Part shown: piece by piece, positions 1 to 8,081 of the stretch
How positions within the stretch are numbered: position 1 is the stretch's first letter
How the letters are laid out: the number at the start of each line of letters is the position of its first letter
Origin: Streptomyces lienomycini
GTDB lineage: Bacteria; Actinomycetota; Actinomycetes; Streptomycetales; Streptomycetaceae
Length of the DNA: 64,000 nucleotides
Direction: 5' to 3'
NCBI RefSeq assembly: GCF_027947595.1
Contig: NZ_CP116257.1
Location: 2,604,001 to 2,668,000 of the forward strand
Notes under the pieces: generated by a model
Seen by the model: the letters and a program-made list of their open reading frames with translations, nothing else
Told to the model about the DNA's origin: nothing
Database searches by the model: none
Position numbers and translations under genes: made by a program

Positions 1-281
1 TCGAGCACGCAGCCAGCCTCGGCATCGACATGGAAGTCACGCAACGCAAGCCCGGGACCAGGGGATTCACCCCGATCCCAAAGCGGTGGGTGGTCGAGCG
101 GACCTACGGCTGGCTCATGCTCCACCGCCGCCTGGCCCGCGACTACGAAACCCGGCCCGCCCGCTCCGAAGCCATGATCCACATAGCGATGACAGACCTC
201 ATGGCCCGCCGCCTAACCAGCGAAAACACCATCTCCTGGCGCGGCCCGGCACCGCAGACCAAACAGCAGATTCCGGGATGA
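1..281 (+). CDS. IS5-family transposase, C-terminal part (cut by window edge)
   Basis: The reading frame is open from the first bases of the window and ends at a TGA at 281. It encodes the end of an IS5-type (IS4/IS5 group) DDE transposase. The stretch KRWVVERTYGWL carries the last catalytic Glu, and it is followed by the family-typical RRLARDYE segment. The element probably ends near 301, because a truncated P-loop kinase gene on the minus strand starts directly beyond that point. Whether the transposase is intact depends on sequence left of the window. A decayed N-terminal piece of a related transposase lies near 5071. Confidence 0.8.
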   Translation, partial: EHAASLGIDMEVTQRKPGTRGFTPIPKRWVVERTYGWLMLHRRLARDYETRPARSEAMIHIAMTDLMARRLTSENTISWRGPAPQTKQQIPG

Positions 282-301
282 AACAACGGGAGAAAACGAC
301 C

Positions 302-433
302 TCTAAGGCTCTGGGCCACGCTCGACTTGCCCGATGCCGAGTTGCCGCGGATCACCACCAGACGGGTGTCCGAACGTCCGGCTGCAGTTGCAGTGGATGC
401 GCGACAGGCTGCGCTGCTCGGGGAGCCGGTCAT
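302..433 (-). pseudogene. P-loop kinase, N-terminal fragment cut by IS5 element
   Basis: The ATG at 433 overlaps the stop of the three-domain Nudix gene (ATGA), so translation was coupled. The first 44 codons include RLVVIRGNSASGKSSVAQSL, a Walker A motif (GNSASGKSS) at the start of a beta strand. This is typical of the small AAA/zeta-toxin-like kinases found in Streptomyces. The frame then runs into insertion-sequence end sequence near 301, so everything after the P-loop is missing here. It was the last gene of the Nudix/ABC operon. Its substrate is unknown, and nothing remaining shows specificity. Confidence 0.6.
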
Positions 434-1902
434 GCGGGCCATCCCGTCTCGCTGTACAGCTCCCCGTCCTGGATCTTCGCGATAGCCAGTCGGGTATAGG
501 GGACGAGGTCGTCGGGAAGGGCGGTGGGGTCCCAGAATTTCCACTGGGTGCACTTGTCCGGCTCGCGCAGCACCGGCTCGCCGCTCCAGGTACGGGCGCG
601 GAAGAACAGGCCCATGCGGGGCGGGTTCCTGGGCTGACCGATGTGGTGGACGACGTGGACGAGTTCGACGTCCTTCCGGTCGATGTGCAGCCCGGCTTCC
701 TCCCTCGCCTCCCTGATCAGGCAGTCGATGGCGTTCTCCTGCTCGCAGTGGCCGGCCAGGACATGCCAGGTGGACGGCGCGAACGCGGAGTCGGGGTGGC
801 GCAGTCCGAGCAGCATCGTTCCGTCGGGGCGTTCCAGGTAGAGGTGGACGCCGATGATGTTGGGGACTGTTCCGTGCGGCGAAGCCAGACGCTCTTCTAC
901 GGGTTCGGGCCTGCTCTGCGCCGCCGGAAGGCTGGCGGCGTGGCGCCGTACGAGGTCGCTGGTCGTGTCCGCGATGCGCAGGCGATGAAGGTCGTCGGGG
1001 GCGAACCAGGCGAGCATGACTCCTTCGGTCAGGTGGAGTTCGCGCGGGTCGCCGTTCCAGCGGCCTGCGTAGATGGCGATGGCTACGGTCGTGCCGTCGT
1101 CGTGGGAGGCGTACTCGGTGCCGAACGGGAACAGGTCAGCGAGATCGAGGCCGGCTTCCTCGGCCAGTTCGCGCCGCACGGTGTGCTCCAGCGTGGCGTC
1201 CTGCGGCTCTTGGCCACCACCGAGAAGGGACCACATGCCCGGCTCCCAGATCTCGCCGGGGAGGTAGTCGCGTAGGTGGAGCAGGTACTCGCCGCGGTCG
1301 TTGTAGATCAGCGCGGAGGCGTTGGCCATCTCAGGTCCCACCTGTAGCGGGAGCTTCAGGAGCTTCTCACGCAGGGATGGGGAGGCCGCCCTGTCCACGG
1401 GACGCCACTCGATGCCGCCGACCTCCTCTTCCTGCAGCATCACCTCCACCTCGTTCGGGGTGTGCAGGCGGAAGAGAAACCGGAGATCGAAGTGCTGGTG
1501 GCCGGGTTCGCCTTTGCCCCGGTTTGCATCGATGTCGTGGATGTCGATGTCGAACGGGACCGTCTCGTAGCCGGGCCAGGGCGTGACTGCCTTGGGAGGA
1601 ATCCCGGTTTCCTCGTACAGCTCCCGCAGCGCCGTTCCCGCCAGGGACTCGTCAGAGGGCTCGGCGTGTCCGCCGGGAGCGAGGACCTTCCCGCTCGCCA
1701 AATGCAGCACGTGCAGCACGCGGCCGAGCGGGTCGAGGACGATCGCGCCACAGGTGACATGTCCGGTGAACGTGGAGCGGCTGGCGATGTCGGTAGGACG
1801 TTCGAGAGCGTCCAAGAGGGCGCCGAGCTGCTCGCGCTCGTGAGGGTGACGAGCGAGGTAAGTCTCGACGGTGGTGCGGATGTGTTCGTGCGACAGCGGC
1901 AT
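430..1902 (-). CDS. Three-domain Nudix hydrolase
   Basis: This 490-aa protein contains three tandem Nudix domains. The Nudix boxes lie near residues 77-100 (REx2EE at 93-98), 228-251 (REx2EE at 244-249) and 384-404 (REx2EE at 397-402). All three keep the metal-binding glutamates, although the third lacks one of the usual paired glycines (AGH in place of GGH). Single-domain Nudix enzymes are about 150 aa, so the length fits a natural triple fusion. Start ATG 1902 has a GAGG-type ribosome site. It lies 54 bp after a split two-domain Nudix gene and is coupled to a kinase fragment. Nudix enzymes hydrolyse nucleoside diphosphate derivatives. The substrates here are unknown. Confidence 0.9.
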   Translation of the reverse strand: MPLSHEHIRTTVETYLARHPHEREQLGALLDALERPTDIASRSTFTGHVTCGAIVLDPLGRVLHVLHLASGKVLAPGGHAEPSDESLAGTALRELYEETGIPPKAVTPWPGYETVPFDIDIHDIDANRGKGEPGHQHFDLRFLFRLHTPNEVEVMLQEEEVGGIEWRPVDRAASPSLREKLLKLPLQVGPEMANASALIYNDRGEYLLHLRDYLPGEIWEPGMWSLLGGGQEPQDATLEHTVRRELAEEAGLDLADLFPFGTEYASHDDGTTVAIAIYAGRWNGDPRELHLTEGVMLAWFAPDDLHRLRIADTTSDLVRRHAASLPAAQSRPEPVEERLASPHGTVPNIIGVHLYLERPDGTMLLGLRHPDSAFAPSTWHVLAGHCEQENAIDCLIREAREEAGLHIDRKDVELVHVVHHIGQPRNPPRMGLFFRARTWSGEPVLREPDKCTQWKFWDPTALPDDLVPYTRLAIAKIQDGELYSETGWPA

Positions 1903-1956
1903 GGAGCTACCTCAGGGGTGTGTGCGGGACAAGTCGAGGCGGGCCGGGCGTGCGAG

Positions 1957-2355
1957 TCAGCTCAGCCGCATCCCCTGCGCGGGGATCGCGTCGATAGCGG
2001 CGGCGCGAGCGGTGGGCAGGCCCCATCTCTGGCGTGCCGTCTCCGCCGCGAGCTGGGCTTGGCGTGCACCGGGCGGACCCCAGCCCAGCAGGGCGGCTGC
2101 TTGGGCGGGGGCGGCGAGCAGGCGGGCGAATGGGTGCCCGGTGGCGGGGTCGACGGCCGCCGGCCCGATGGCGGTGACCCGGGCGGCCAGGCGGAGCCGG
2201 GCGTTGGGTCCCACGCCGCCGTAGACCTCGCCGGTCTTGTCCAGCACCCAGCCCAGTCGCACCGGGTCGGTCAGGGCGAGCTGGGCCTCCTCGGCGGCTT
2301 CGCGGTGCAGGGTGTCCTCGGGCGTCGGGTCGGTTGTTTCCATGGTGCCGCCGGG
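1957..2355 (-). pseudogene. C-terminal part of a split two-domain Nudix gene
   Basis: The conserved part begins at PGGTMETTDPTPEDTLHREA, a Nudix box, and continues through a conserved tail to the stop at 1957. The sequence right of about 2355 in the same frame is not Nudix-like. The missing N-terminal part is at 13713-14449 and stops at GALPML, immediately before where PGG would follow. Joined, the pieces give LPML-PGGTME, which matches the VLPGGVVE of the first domain of the same protein. I infer one gene of roughly 380 codons separated by an inserted segment. An ATG-initiated frame from 2424 could still express a fragment. Confidence 0.75.
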
Positions 2356-2792
2356 CGAAGCGAGCGGGTTCGTCGCGAACTGAAGCTGGAATCCGCGGAA
2401 CCCACGCGTGAGTGGCCGCTCCATGAGAAAGAGTATGGCGGGTTGCACTGCTCGCCGTGGCTGGGCTCCGGCGCCACGGTCTCCGGCCACACCGAGTCGG
2501 GCGGACTTCTCTACGGCAGGGGAGAGCCGGAGGTTCAGCTGTCCACCGAGCGGTACCTGCGGACCACCACCCTGCAGCCGCGTCGGTGCCTGCGGCGCCA
2601 CCCGCTGCCACCCAGAGCCATTGGCCGTGCTCTTCTCTTGACCGCTTCGTGGCGAGCCCGAGGCTCACGGAGTGCTGTCCCAGCGTACGCAGCAGGGATG
2701 TTCCGAGGTCCTTTCGCGACTGTGCGTCGGCAAGGCAGGGGTCCGGCCCGCAGCCTCCCCGAACGGGGACTGCGAGCCGGGGAAGGCGGACC

Positions 2793-3986
2793 TCAGGCGG
2801 GAATGAGGCCGTGGGGGTCGATGATGAACTTTTCGGATACTCCCGTGTCGAAGGTCGCGTAGGCGTCGGGGGCGTCGTCGAGGCTGATCACCTTCGTGTT
2901 GAGCATGGCGCTCAGGTAGGGCAGGCGGTCCCACAGGATCGCCATCATCAGCTCGCGGTTGTAGTGCATGATCGGTGCCTGCCCGGCGGTGATCCGCGGC
3001 GACTTGATCCAAGCCTTGCCGAAGTCGAGCGGGTACGTTCCCTCCTGCTCAGCCTTCGACTTCGCGAGCGGGTCGGCGCCGTAGACACCGATGACTCCGG
3101 TGGCCCCGCCCGCGCGGGTGGCGTCGAGCACCTGGTTGAGGGCGTAGGCCGGGTCCATGTCCTCGGCCTCACGCCCGATGCCGTGTGCCTCAGAGCCGAC
3201 GTAGTCAACTGCGCAGTCGACCATGGGTTCGCCCAGGATGGCCTCGATCTGGTCGGTGAGCGCCGCTTCCTGGCTCAGGTCGATCGTCTCGCAGCCGTTC
3301 TTCTTCACCAGCTCCAGCCGGTCCTTGTGGTAGTCGCCGACGATGATGCAGGACGCCCCGAGCAGGCGCGCCGCAGCGGCGCCGCAGCGGCCGACGGGGC
3401 CGGCGCCCGCGATGTACACGGTCGAGCCCGGCTTGGCACCGGCCTCCATGAGACCGTGGAACGCGGTGGGCAGGATGTCCGAGAGCAGCGCCAGGTCACG
3501 GATCTTCGCCATGGCCTGGTCCTTGTCCGGGAAGCGCAGGAGCTGGAAGTCGGCGTACGGGACGAACAGGTACTCGGCCTGGCCGCCGGTCCAGTCCCCC
3601 AGGTTGAAGCCGTACGCTCCGCAGGACACCTTGGGATTCACGGTCTCGCAGACTTCGGTCCGGCGCGCCCTGCAGTTGCGGCATCGGCCGCAGGCGACGT
3701 TGAACGGGACGGAGACGAGGTCGCCCTCACTGAGGAACTCGACGTCGGGGCCGATCTCGATGACCTCACCGGTCATCTCGTGCCCCATCACCATGCCCTG
3801 GGGCACGGGGAAGGACCCGCGGTAGATGTGCAGGTCGCTCCCGCAGATGTTGGTGGCGACGATCCTGAGGATGACTCCGTGCGGGGCCTTCTTCCCGTTC
3901 GGCATCTGAAGCTTCGGGAAGTCGAGCGACTCGACGCGCATGTCTTTCGGGTTCTGAAAGGTGATAGCGCGGTTGCTGCTTGCCAT
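2793..3986 (-). CDS. fdhA: Glutathione-independent formaldehyde dehydrogenase
   Basis: This 397-aa zinc-dependent medium-chain dehydrogenase oxidises formaldehyde to formate with NAD+, by analogy with the Pseudomonas putida enzyme. Catalytic zinc ligands are Cys48 (NICGSDLH) and His69-Glu70 (GHE). The structural zinc site is Cys99, 102, 105 and 113. The nucleotide-binding loop is GAGPVG at 194-199. Length and the long C-terminal half match the family. Start ATG 3986 is preceded by GAGGAG. A 12-bp palindrome lies 27 bp upstream. The neighbouring DAO-family oxidase (8215) could release formaldehyde from N-methyl compounds, which would make this a detoxification partner. That link is inference. 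Confidence 0.9.
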   Translation of the reverse strand: MASSNRAITFQNPKDMRVESLDFPKLQMPNGKKAPHGVILRIVATNICGSDLHIYRGSFPVPQGMVMGHEMTGEVIEIGPDVEFLSEGDLVSVPFNVACGRCRNCRARRTEVCETVNPKVSCGAYGFNLGDWTGGQAEYLFVPYADFQLLRFPDKDQAMAKIRDLALLSDILPTAFHGLMEAGAKPGSTVYIAGAGPVGRCGAAAARLLGASCIIVGDYHKDRLELVKKNGCETIDLSQEAALTDQIEAILGEPMVDCAVDYVGSEAHGIGREAEDMDPAYALNQVLDATRAGGATGVIGVYGADPLAKSKAEQEGTYPLDFGKAWIKSPRITAGQAPIMHYNRELMMAILWDRLPYLSAMLNTKVISLDDAPDAYATFDTGVSEKFIIDPHGLIPA

Positions 3987-4013
3987 GACGATCTCCTCTG
4001 CTGATTCACGGTG

Positions 4014-4025
4014 ACTCGGCCGAGT
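4014..4025. promoter_or_regulatory. 12-bp perfect palindrome upstream of fdhA
   Basis: ACTCGGCCGAGT is self-complementary over its whole length and sits 27 bp before the fdhA start codon. It could be an operator for a dimeric repressor. No regulator gene is adjacent. Confidence 0.3.
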
Positions 4026-4176
4026 GAGTGTCGGCGGTCATTTGGGCGACTTTGCGACGTCGGCTTTCCTAAACGTAGGGCTACACCCGAGGTATGCAGG
4101 CCAGCGCCACACCCTCTTGCTTGCCATCGCACTAACGCTGCGTGCCACGCGCCCGGTCAAGCGCGTCTTCTGCCGA

Positions 4177-4734
4177 TCAGGCGGGTTGCGGTGCGTTGGC
4201 GAAGTGTTCGATGATCGCCGCGCAGAAGGCGGGGAGGTCCTGCGGGCCGCGGCTGGAGATCAGCTGGCGGTCGATCACGACCTCCTCGTCGACGACCTCG
4301 GCGCCGGCGTTGCGCAGGTCAGTACGAATGCTGGGCCAGGAGGTGAGGCGGCGACCGTGCAGCACGTCAGCCTCTGCCAGGGTCCAGGGTCCGTGGCAGA
4401 TGGTGGCAACGGGTTTGCCGGTCTCCACGAACTCCCTCACGAAGGCGACGGCGTCGGGGTCGGTTCGCAGTTGATCGGGGTTCATGGTGCCGCCGGGCAG
4501 CAGGAGCGCGTCGTAGTCGCTCACGCGTGCGTCGGCGACCTTCTTGTCCACGGTGAAGGTTCCGGCCGGGTTGATGTCCATCTGGCGCGCGTTGATTTCG
4601 CCGGTGTGGAGGGAGAGGAGTTCGGCCTGTGCTCCGGCGCCCAGCAGTGCGCCGAGAGGTTCTTCGAGCTCGACGCGCTCCACGCCGTCGGTGGCCAGGA
4701 TGGCGACCTTCCTGCCGTGCAGTTCGTTGGTCAT
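4177..4734 (-). CDS. DJ-1/PfpI family (type 1 glutamine amidotransferase-like) protein
   Basis: This 185-aa protein has the DJ-1/PfpI fold signature. It starts with a strand (KVAILATDGVERVELEEP), then has a LLLPGG segment near 78-82 and the nucleophile elbow TICHGPW with Cys113. Family members act as stress-response glyoxalases, deglycases or proteases. The specific activity cannot be read from sequence. Start ATG 4734 was chosen because GGAAGG lies 8-9 bp upstream; the longer open frame to 4881 has no support. It follows fdhA in the same direction within the inserted segment. An aldehyde-stress role would fit fdhA and the aldo/keto reductase nearby, but this is inference. Confidence 0.85.
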   Translation of the reverse strand: MTNELHGRKVAILATDGVERVELEEPLGALLGAGAQAELLSLHTGEINARQMDINPAGTFTVDKKVADARVSDYDALLLPGGTMNPDQLRTDPDAVAFVREFVETGKPVATICHGPWTLAEADVLHGRRLTSWPSIRTDLRNAGAEVVDEEVVIDRQLISSRGPQDLPAFCAAIIEHFANAPQPA

Positions 4735-5070
4735 GGTGCTGTTCCTTCCGGTGATCGGCGGAGGACCGGTTCGGGTCCGTGCCCTCCGCTCAGCTGCCGT
4801 CGGGGAGGAGGACCTTGGTCCTTGCCCTGCTCGATCAGCCTGGTTGGCCTGGCCCGTCCCCATGTCTGGTGGGCACGTCACCCACGAAACGACCTCACCA
4901 CTCCCACTGTCCCACCCTCACAAGACACGTCAAAAGGTGCGAGTTGTCTCGCTTGGCCGGTGACGCGCCGGGAACCCGGCCTGCCCGGCCCACGACAAAC
5001 CACGGCAGGGATCCGCAAGGGGACCGTCCGCGATCGGGCGGCCTCCGTCACATCGCTGGGGCGGCCGTCA

Positions 5071-5204
5071 TGCGTCATCCTCGCTATCCGTCGGATACCA
5101 CTGATGCCACTGGGCTCTGGCCGAACCGCTGCTGCCGCCGGCGGCCTGCGACACGGCTCGCGGTGGCCTGCCGGGGAAGCACTCCCGTCGCGAAATCGTC
5201 GACG
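5071..5204 (+). pseudogene. IS5-type transposase N-terminal remnant
   Basis: The frame beginning MRHPRYPSDTTDA continues, after a one-base shift near 5109, as WALAEPLLPPA and then GGLPGKHSRREIVDAIRYVV. This is the standard N-terminal region of IS5-group transposases. It breaks off at the Asp-Gly codon pair near 5205, where an unrelated phosphatase tail begins in frame. It is a dead fragment, marking a former insertion. Confidence 0.65.
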
Positions 5205-5428
5205 CGATCCGATACGTCGTCGACGGCATCACTGAAGCCCGCTCCCGAACCGGCCAGGAATTCGGCCTCGACCGCTTCCTTGCCTCCCTCACCGGCCACC
5301 TCGATGAAGGCGTGCCCCTCCCCGAGACTCTGCGCCGCCTCATGCACAGCCACCACGGACACCTCTGCGACGACGCCACCACCGTCCTCCTCCAGTGGCA
5401 CGGCCCCCAGCCCTTCGCCCCACCCTGA
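5205..5428 (+). pseudogene. PP2C/SpoIIE-type phosphatase C-terminal remnant
   Basis: The frame GITEARSRTGQEFGLDRFLA continues to LPETLRRLMH and DDATTVLLQW before a TGA at 5428. These are the closing motifs of PP2C-type SpoIIE/RsbU phosphatases: the TEAR segment after the metal-binding Asp-Gly, then the DDAT motif. Only the last 75 or so residues remain, joined in frame to the IS5 fragment. It has no start codon of its own. Bases 5429-5550 hold nothing recognisable. Confidence 0.6.
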
Positions 5429-5550
5429 AGCCCTCGTCGGACTCCCCACATCCGGCACCGCCCCACCAGAACGTCAACCAAGCCCTGGCTCTCCACCAAC
5501 TATCCGCGACAGCTACGGCTGACCACGCCGCCCCGCGGGCAGCACCTGCT

Positions 5551-5859
5551 CTAGGCGGGCGGCTTCTCCACGAGGACATCGATCTGCTCGATCGTGGGCT
5601 CCTCGAAGAGCTCACCCGTGTTCTCAGCGAGCGCTTGCGCGACCTCGCCCGACAGATGCGCCTGGCGTCCGTCGTCGTCGGGAAAGGCGTCGAAGATTCC
5701 GAACGACGAGGGTCCGAACTGGATTCCGAACCACCTGACGGTCTTGGGTTCCCCCTCGACGATCGACAGCCCCTGGTTCAAGAAGTCCTGGACGTCGTCC
5801 TCCCTGCCGGGCAGTGCTTCGAGGCGTACCAGAAGTGCTTTGCTGACCTGTGTTGCCAT
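5551..5859 (-). CDS. Antibiotic biosynthesis monooxygenase (ABM) domain protein
   Basis: This 102-aa single-domain protein is of the dimeric alpha/beta-barrel ABM type, beginning MATQVSKALLVRLEALPGRE. The family includes cofactor-free quinol monooxygenases and haem-degrading relatives. Length is normal. ATG 5859 was chosen because GAGGAGAG lies just upstream. The frame upstream of it belongs to a decayed GlcG/HbpS gene that ends 47 bp earlier, so the two may once have been co-transcribed. No residue clearly fixes the substrate. Confidence 0.75.
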   Translation of the reverse strand: MATQVSKALLVRLEALPGREDDVQDFLNQGLSIVEGEPKTVRWFGIQFGPSSFGIFDAFPDDDGRQAHLSGEVAQALAENTGELFEEPTIEQIDVLVEKPPA

Positions 5860-5906
5860 CTTGGGTCTCTCCTCTTCCCTTTCCTTGGTTCGCGTCGCCG
5901 CGATCA

Positions 5907-6057
5907 TCAGAACGCCGCTATGGCCGCCTCGGCGACCGTCTGATCTTGCTCGCCGCTGCCCCCCATCACTCCTACCGAGCCCCAGGACCTGGCCGTCGTG
6001 GGGGAGCGGGATGCCACAAACGAAGATCATCATCAACGTCGGCCGAGGTGGCGGCAC
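5907..6057 (-). pseudogene. GlcG/HbpS (DUF336) family C-terminal remnant, frameshifted
   Basis: One frame reads FVCGIPLPHDGQVLG. One base later another reads SVGVMGGSGEQDQTVAEAAI and ends at TGA 5907. Together they match the closing segment of haem-binding GlcG/HbpS proteins (GGIP, then VGVSGGxGEQD). The frameshift lies near 5985, and the N-terminal two thirds are absent. The remnant abuts the alcohol dehydrogenase fragment. Confidence 0.6.
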
Positions 6058-6072
6058 ACCCGCGTTTGCCCG

Positions 6073-6354
6073 TCATGACGACTCCTCTGCTCTCCTACGC
6101 GGCTTTCGCACGACTCCTGTGCTCTCCTGCGCGGTGCGCGACGAGCCGACCTCGGCGATGTCGCCGAGGAACTCGTGACCGAGTACGTCACCGCGTTCCA
6201 TGGCCGGCATGTAGCCGCCGATCAGGTGCAGGTCCGAGCCGCAGACCGAGCTCAGACGCACCTTGACGATCGCGTCCTGGCGGTTGATGATCTGCGGGTC
6301 AGGGACCCGCTCGACGGTCAGGTCGTTGACCCCGTTCCAGGTGAGTGCTCTCAC
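6073..6354 (-). pseudogene. Zinc-dependent alcohol dehydrogenase, N-terminal fragment
   Basis: GTG 6354, with GAGGAGGG upstream, starts VRALTWNGVNDLTVERVPDP and continues to SSVCGSDLHLIGGYMP and DVLGHEFLGDIAEVG. This is the GroES-like N-terminus of glutathione-independent formaldehyde/alcohol dehydrogenases, with the catalytic zinc ligands Cys and His-Glu. Homology stops after about 70 residues near 6140, and the frame ends at 6073 in unrelated sequence. The nucleotide-binding domain is gone. The GTGA overlap with the SRPBCC gene shows the two were once coupled. Confidence 0.7.
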
Positions 6355-6780
6355 AGCCTTCCCTCCTCGCGTGCGCGCGCGGTGGCGGCAGAGATCAGCT
6401 TTCCGCCCGGACTCGAGCAGCGCCCGGGAATCGCGCAGAGCACGGCGGACCGACCCGCGCGGGTCCTGGCCCTTGAGCCGGGCCGCGGCGCCTCCCGGTC
6501 CGAAGGGCACGGGTTCGCGCAGGCGGGCGGCGACCTCGGTGCCGCGGTCTCCGGGAGCCGGCCGCACCTGGACCTCGATCTTGTCGCCGAGCTTCGCGAG
6601 CGGCTCGGGGAGCCGTCCGTTCGCAGAGACTTCGTCCGGGGGACGGTTGATCGTCACCGTGTGCCAGCGATCGCTGTGCCCGCTGGCGGCCCCGCTCGAC
6701 TCACCCTTCCACCGGCGGATCATCACCGCTGCCCCGCCGCCCACAGCCAGGCCGCACAACGTCAGTGCCTTGCCGTTCAT
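6351..6780 (-). pseudogene. SRPBCC/cyclase-like membrane-anchored protein, 3' frameshift
   Basis: From ATG 6780 the frame has an N-terminal hydrophobic stretch (LTLCGLAVGGGAAVMI). Then comes a coiled-coil/dehydrase-like SRPBCC body (WHTVTINRPPDEV; a conserved RRALRDSRALLESG near the end). After ESG the open frame runs on into the downstream dehydrogenase fragment. Read one base shifted it gives GKLISAATARAREEGRL followed by TGA, which overlaps the GTG of the dehydrogenase. I infer an indel near 6410 that removed the natural stop and fused the two frames. The start is uncertain, since the ribosome site is weak. Confidence 0.6.
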
Positions 6781-6982
6781 CGCGTGCTCCGCTCCGGGGG
6801 CGAAGCCGGATAGCCGCCGTGGAAGTGTTCGAGCTATCTCCACCGTCACCTGGCTTCGCCTCACGTGCAAACGCAGTCCGCGGGTGACCCGCGTCCGATT
6901 CGTGGACCAGGCGGCGACTCTCTGGACTCCGCTCTAACGGCCGCGCCGACCCCGAACTTGACTTGACCAAGTTCTGTGGGTG

Positions 6983-7124
6983 TTCGGGGCCAGATGCGCG
7001 TCAGATCCTTCGGCTCGATCGTCCAGCCCTCCTCCAGCACCTGGCGGACGATCTCGGCGATGTCCAGGGCGTTGTGGAAAATGCCCGCGTTTTGCAGGAA
7101 CAGTACGACGCCCTCTGCCGCCAT
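6983..7124 (-). pseudogene. Tn3-family transposase C-terminal remnant
   Basis: LQNAGIFHNALDIAEIVRQV followed by LEEGWTIEPKDLTRI matches the end of Tn3-family transposases (the NAVxFHN-LDI and EGW-I--EDL segments). The match decays after about 47 residues. A nested inverted repeat (CCCCGAAC at 6950-6957 against GTTCGGGG at 6982-6989, with AACTTG/CAAGTT inside) sits at its decayed end. Confidence 0.6.
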
Positions 7125-7182
7125 CGGTGAGGTCGGGCCACCCGGCTCCTGGCGGAGCCCGGTCGGGCGCGCTGCAGGGGTG

Positions 7183-8016
7183 TCACAGCATCTCCAGCGG
7201 CCGTTTGCTCCCCGGCGGCGGGAACGCCCGGTCCAGGGTCGCGAGGTCCTCGGCGGTCAGGTCCACCTCCAGAGCCGCTCTGTTCTCCTCGACGTGCGCG
7301 CGGGAGGACGCCTTCGGGATCGCGATGACGTCCTCGTGCCGCAGGACCCAGGCCAGGGCGATCTGCGCGGGCGTCGCACCGTGGGCGGCTGCCACGTCCC
7401 GCAGCGCCGCGTGACCGAGCAGACGGCCCTGCTCGACCGGCGAGTACGCCATGACGGGGATCGACAGTTCACGGCACCTGGGCAGCAGACTGTACTCAGG
7501 CCCTCGACGGCTGAGGTTGTACAGCACCTGGTCGGTCTGCGGCCCGGCTCCGGGCGGCAGGTCCGCGAGATCATCCACGTCCAGGTTGCTCACCCCCCAG
7601 GAGCGGATGGCACCCTCCCGCACCAGGGACTCGAACGCCTCGACCGTCTCCTCCAGCGGCACGGCTCCACGCCAGTGCAGCAGGTACAGATCGATCCGGT
7701 CCGTGCGCAAACGACGCAGGCTCCCCCGGCATGCCTCGGCCACTCCACCGGCGTCCGCATGGGAGGGGAGCACCTTGCTGACCAGGAAAACCTCGTCCCG
7801 CCGTCCGCACACCGCCTCGGCCACCACTTCCTCAGCCGCGCCGTCCCCGTACATCTCCGCGGTGTCGACGAAGGTCATCCCCAGGTCCAGCCCGGAGCGC
7901 AGGGCCGACACCTCGGCCACGCGGCGCCCGGCATCCTCCCCCATCCCCCAGGTGCCCTGACCGAGCGCCGGGACCGCAACCCCGCAAGGAAGGACGACCG
8001 TCCGCGGATCCGCCAT
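7183..8016 (-). CDS. Aldo/keto reductase
   Basis: This 277-aa NADPH-dependent (beta/alpha)8 oxidoreductase reduces aldehydes or ketones. The catalytic tetrad is complete: Asp51 (FVDTAEMYG), Tyr56, Lys81 and His114 (YLLHW). The C-terminal cofactor segment is IAIPKASSRAHVEEN. Length matches the short prokaryotic AKR type. Start ATG 8016 has GGAGGAA nearby. A pair of 15-bp direct repeats lies 66-101 bp upstream. The gene sits in the inserted segment with fdhA. An aldehyde-reduction role is plausible but the substrate is unknown. Confidence 0.9.
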   Translation of the reverse strand: MADPRTVVLPCGVAVPALGQGTWGMGEDAGRRVAEVSALRSGLDLGMTFVDTAEMYGDGAAEEVVAEAVCGRRDEVFLVSKVLPSHADAGGVAEACRGSLRRLRTDRIDLYLLHWRGAVPLEETVEAFESLVREGAIRSWGVSNLDVDDLADLPPGAGPQTDQVLYNLSRRGPEYSLLPRCRELSIPVMAYSPVEQGRLLGHAALRDVAAAHGATPAQIALAWVLRHEDVIAIPKASSRAHVEENRAALEVDLTAEDLATLDRAFPPPGSKRPLEML

Positions 8017-8081
8017 GGCTTCCTCCTAGGTGTAACGGCGGCCAAGACTGCCAACCACCACCTGCACCACGATCTCAGTTT

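Noticed and set aside
1907..2668. 253-codon minus-strand frame overlapping the Nudix remnant
   Set aside because: It has Arg/Pro/Gly-rich shadow composition. The neighbouring frame holds the conserved Nudix box.
6073..6870. Single 265-aa fusion protein of SRPBCC and alcohol dehydrogenase domains
   Set aside because: The alternative frame restores a natural SRPBCC ending with a stop/start overlap, and the dehydrogenase part lacks most of its length, so the fusion is an indel artefact or decay.
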